Of a stretch of 7,835 nucleotides of DNA, positions 7,122 through 7,835 are shown in pieces. Numbering within the stretch: position 1 is the first letter of the stretch; each line of letters begins with the position of its first letter. The notes below the pieces were generated by a model. The model ran no database searches and was not told the DNA's origin. It saw nothing but the letters and a program-made list of their open reading frames with translations. This stretch comes from Bacteroidota bacterium (GTDB lineage: Bacteria > Bacteroidota > Bacteroidia > Chitinophagales > Saprospiraceae). The stretch spans positions 1 through 7,835 of the forward strand of contig JAJRQS010000073.1 in assembly GCA_024280135.1 (NCBI GenBank). The letters run 5' to 3'. The position numbers were made by a program, and so were the translations under genes.

Positions 7122-7328
7122 ATGAAAAAGAACTTTGAATTTAAAGACGACAAATCGCACAAATTCTGGAAAATTGAGACTGCTGAAAAATCGTTTACGG
7201 TCACTTATGGACGAGTAGGAACCGACGGCACCTCAAAGACTAAAGAATTTGACACCATTGAAAAAGCAGAGAAAGAAGCGGCTAAGATTATCGCTCAAAA
7301 AATCAAAAAAGGATATGTCGAACAATAA
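7122..7328 (+). CDS. Stand-alone WGR-domain protein
   Basis: This 68-aa protein is a single WGR domain from end to end. It shows the FWKIE strand (15-19), the signature YGRVGTDG (29-36) with Tyr in place of the Trp that names the family, a Lys/Thr-rich strand (SKTKEFDTIEKAEKEA), and a closing helix ending KKGYVEQ. In PARP enzymes WGR domains bind DNA ends and relay activation. In bacteria they also occur alone or next to other modules, with poorly known roles. No catalytic domain is attached. It is the last gene of the ankyrin operon, 23 bp after the SHOCT-ankyrin gene, with a strong terminator right behind. It may supply the nucleic-acid-binding part of a complex with the ankyrin proteins, but that is inference. 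Confidence 0.9.
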   Translation: MKKNFEFKDDKSHKFWKIETAEKSFTVTYGRVGTDGTSKTKEFDTIEKAEKEAAKIIAQKIKKGYVEQ

Positions 7329-7334
7329 TGTTGT

Positions 7335-7376
7335 GTATCTCTGCTCTGTAACAGTTTGAGCAGAGATACTCTTTTT
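7335..7376 (+). terminator. Intrinsic terminator of the ankyrin-WGR operon
   Basis: GTATCTCTGCTC (7335-7346) and GAGCAGAGATAC (7358-7369) form a perfect 12-bp stem around an 11-base loop. The run TCTTTTT follows directly. The stem starts six bases after the WGR stop codon, so it defines the 3' end of the operon and separates it from the glycosyltransferase gene. Confidence 0.9.
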
Positions 7377-7481
7377 GTCCGTAATAGACTGGCATAAATT
7401 TCGTTTTGAGGATAGATTTTTTTTGTTAAAAATTCGGTTTACTCAATAAAACGTCGTAACATTGCCCCAAACTACCAGCAT

Positions 7482-7835
7482 TTGTCAGATAGTATCGTAA
7501 TTATACCCACCTACAATGAGAAAGAGAATATCGAAGCGATCATTCGTAAGGTATTCTCGTTGGAAAAAGACTTTCATATACTCATCGTGGACGATGGGTC
7601 CCCAGATGGTACTGGTGCTATTGTCAAAACGCTTCAATCTACTTTCCCGAATCAATTGTTCATAGAAGAACGTGCTGGGAAGCAGGGTCTAGGCACAGCA
7701 TATATCCATGGCTTTCGATGGTCATTGGATCGAGAATATGATTATATTTTTGAGATGGACGCTGATTTCTCCCATAACCCAGAAGACTTGCCTCGTTTAT
7801 ATGAAGCTTGCGCCAAACAAGGAGGCGATATGTCG
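7482..7835 (+). CDS. Polyprenyl/dolichyl-phosphate mannosyltransferase-like GT2 glycosyltransferase (N-terminal part)
   Basis: The first 118 codons are present and the window edge cuts the rest; relatives are usually ~240 residues or longer. The sequence shows the family-2 GT-A fold: IVIIPTYNEKENI (5-17), LIVDDGSPDGT (34-44) with the nucleotide-binding Asp pair, AGKQGLGTAYIHGF (65-78, the dolichyl-phosphate mannose synthase signature), and EMDADFSHNPEDL with the metal-binding DAD at 93-95. Such enzymes move a sugar from a GDP- or UDP-sugar to a polyprenyl phosphate on the cytoplasmic side of the membrane. No ATG lies in frame between the upstream stop (7413-7415) and the conserved start, so TTG 7482 is chosen, giving the expected N-terminus MSDSIVIIPTYN. 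It follows the operon terminator, so it is probably a separate transcription unit. The exact sugar donor is not resolved. Confidence 0.9.
   Translation, partial: MSDSIVIIPTYNEKENIEAIIRKVFSLEKDFHILIVDDGSPDGTGAIVKTLQSTFPNQLFIEERAGKQGLGTAYIHGFRWSLDREYDYIFEMDADFSHNPEDLPRLYEACAKQGGDMS

Noticed and set aside
6858..7160. 100-codon minus-strand frame across the end of the SHOCT-ankyrin gene and the start of the WGR gene
   Set aside because: Antisense shadow rich in Phe/Ser, overlapping two well-supported genes.
5743..7328. Toxin-antitoxin reading of the last two operon genes because of the small terminal gene
   Set aside because: The small protein is a clear WGR domain, not a known antitoxin fold, and the ankyrin protein has no toxin domain.
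7375..7402. Possible promoter for the glycosyltransferase: TTG, 17 bp, then TAAATTTC
   Set aside because: The spacing fits but the -7 element has a mismatch at its conserved final G, and the TTG lies in the terminator's T run; too weak to call.

Overview
The window looks like chromosomal DNA of an AT-rich Bacteroidota bacterium. Three things point there: a type IX secretion (T9SS) type A sorting domain at the end of the beta-helix protein, Bacteroidota-style -7 promoter elements (TAnnTTTG), and starts without clear Shine-Dalgarno sequences. The long Cys-containing Ig/HYR-like repeats and the ankyrin/WGR genes would fit a Saprospiria-like lineage, but that placement is only an inference.

Left half (1-4222, minus strand): two exported proteins. 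Upstream is a 533-aa right-handed beta-helix protein with a signal peptide and a T9SS sorting tail (2621-4222). After a 126-bp gap comes a large modular esterase (1-2494), whose C-terminus lies outside the window. It has a signal peptide, an N-terminal beta-rich region, an acetyl xylan esterase/cephalosporin-C deacetylase domain with a readable Ser-Asp-His triad, a PKD/Ig-like module, and at least four ~85-residue HYR-like repeats. The last repeats are nearly identical in DNA. The pair is most simply read as secreted or surface-bound machinery for an acetylated polysaccharide.

Middle (4223-4598): a 376-bp divergent intergenic region with a direct repeat, two inverted repeats and a TAnnTTTG element close to the rightward operon.

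Right half (4599-7328, plus strand): a compact three-gene operon. It encodes a degenerate ankyrin-repeat protein, a clearer ankyrin-repeat protein ending in a SHOCT-like domain, and a stand-alone 68-aa WGR-domain protein. The gaps are 10 and 23 bp, and a strong intrinsic terminator follows (7335-7376). All three proteins lack export signals and carry only interaction or nucleic-acid-binding type modules. This is the least explained part of the window and the best candidate for an uncharacterised system.

Right edge (7482-7835, plus strand): the first 118 codons of a polyprenyl/dolichyl-phosphate mannosyltransferase-like GT2 enzyme, probably starting at TTG and cut by the window end.
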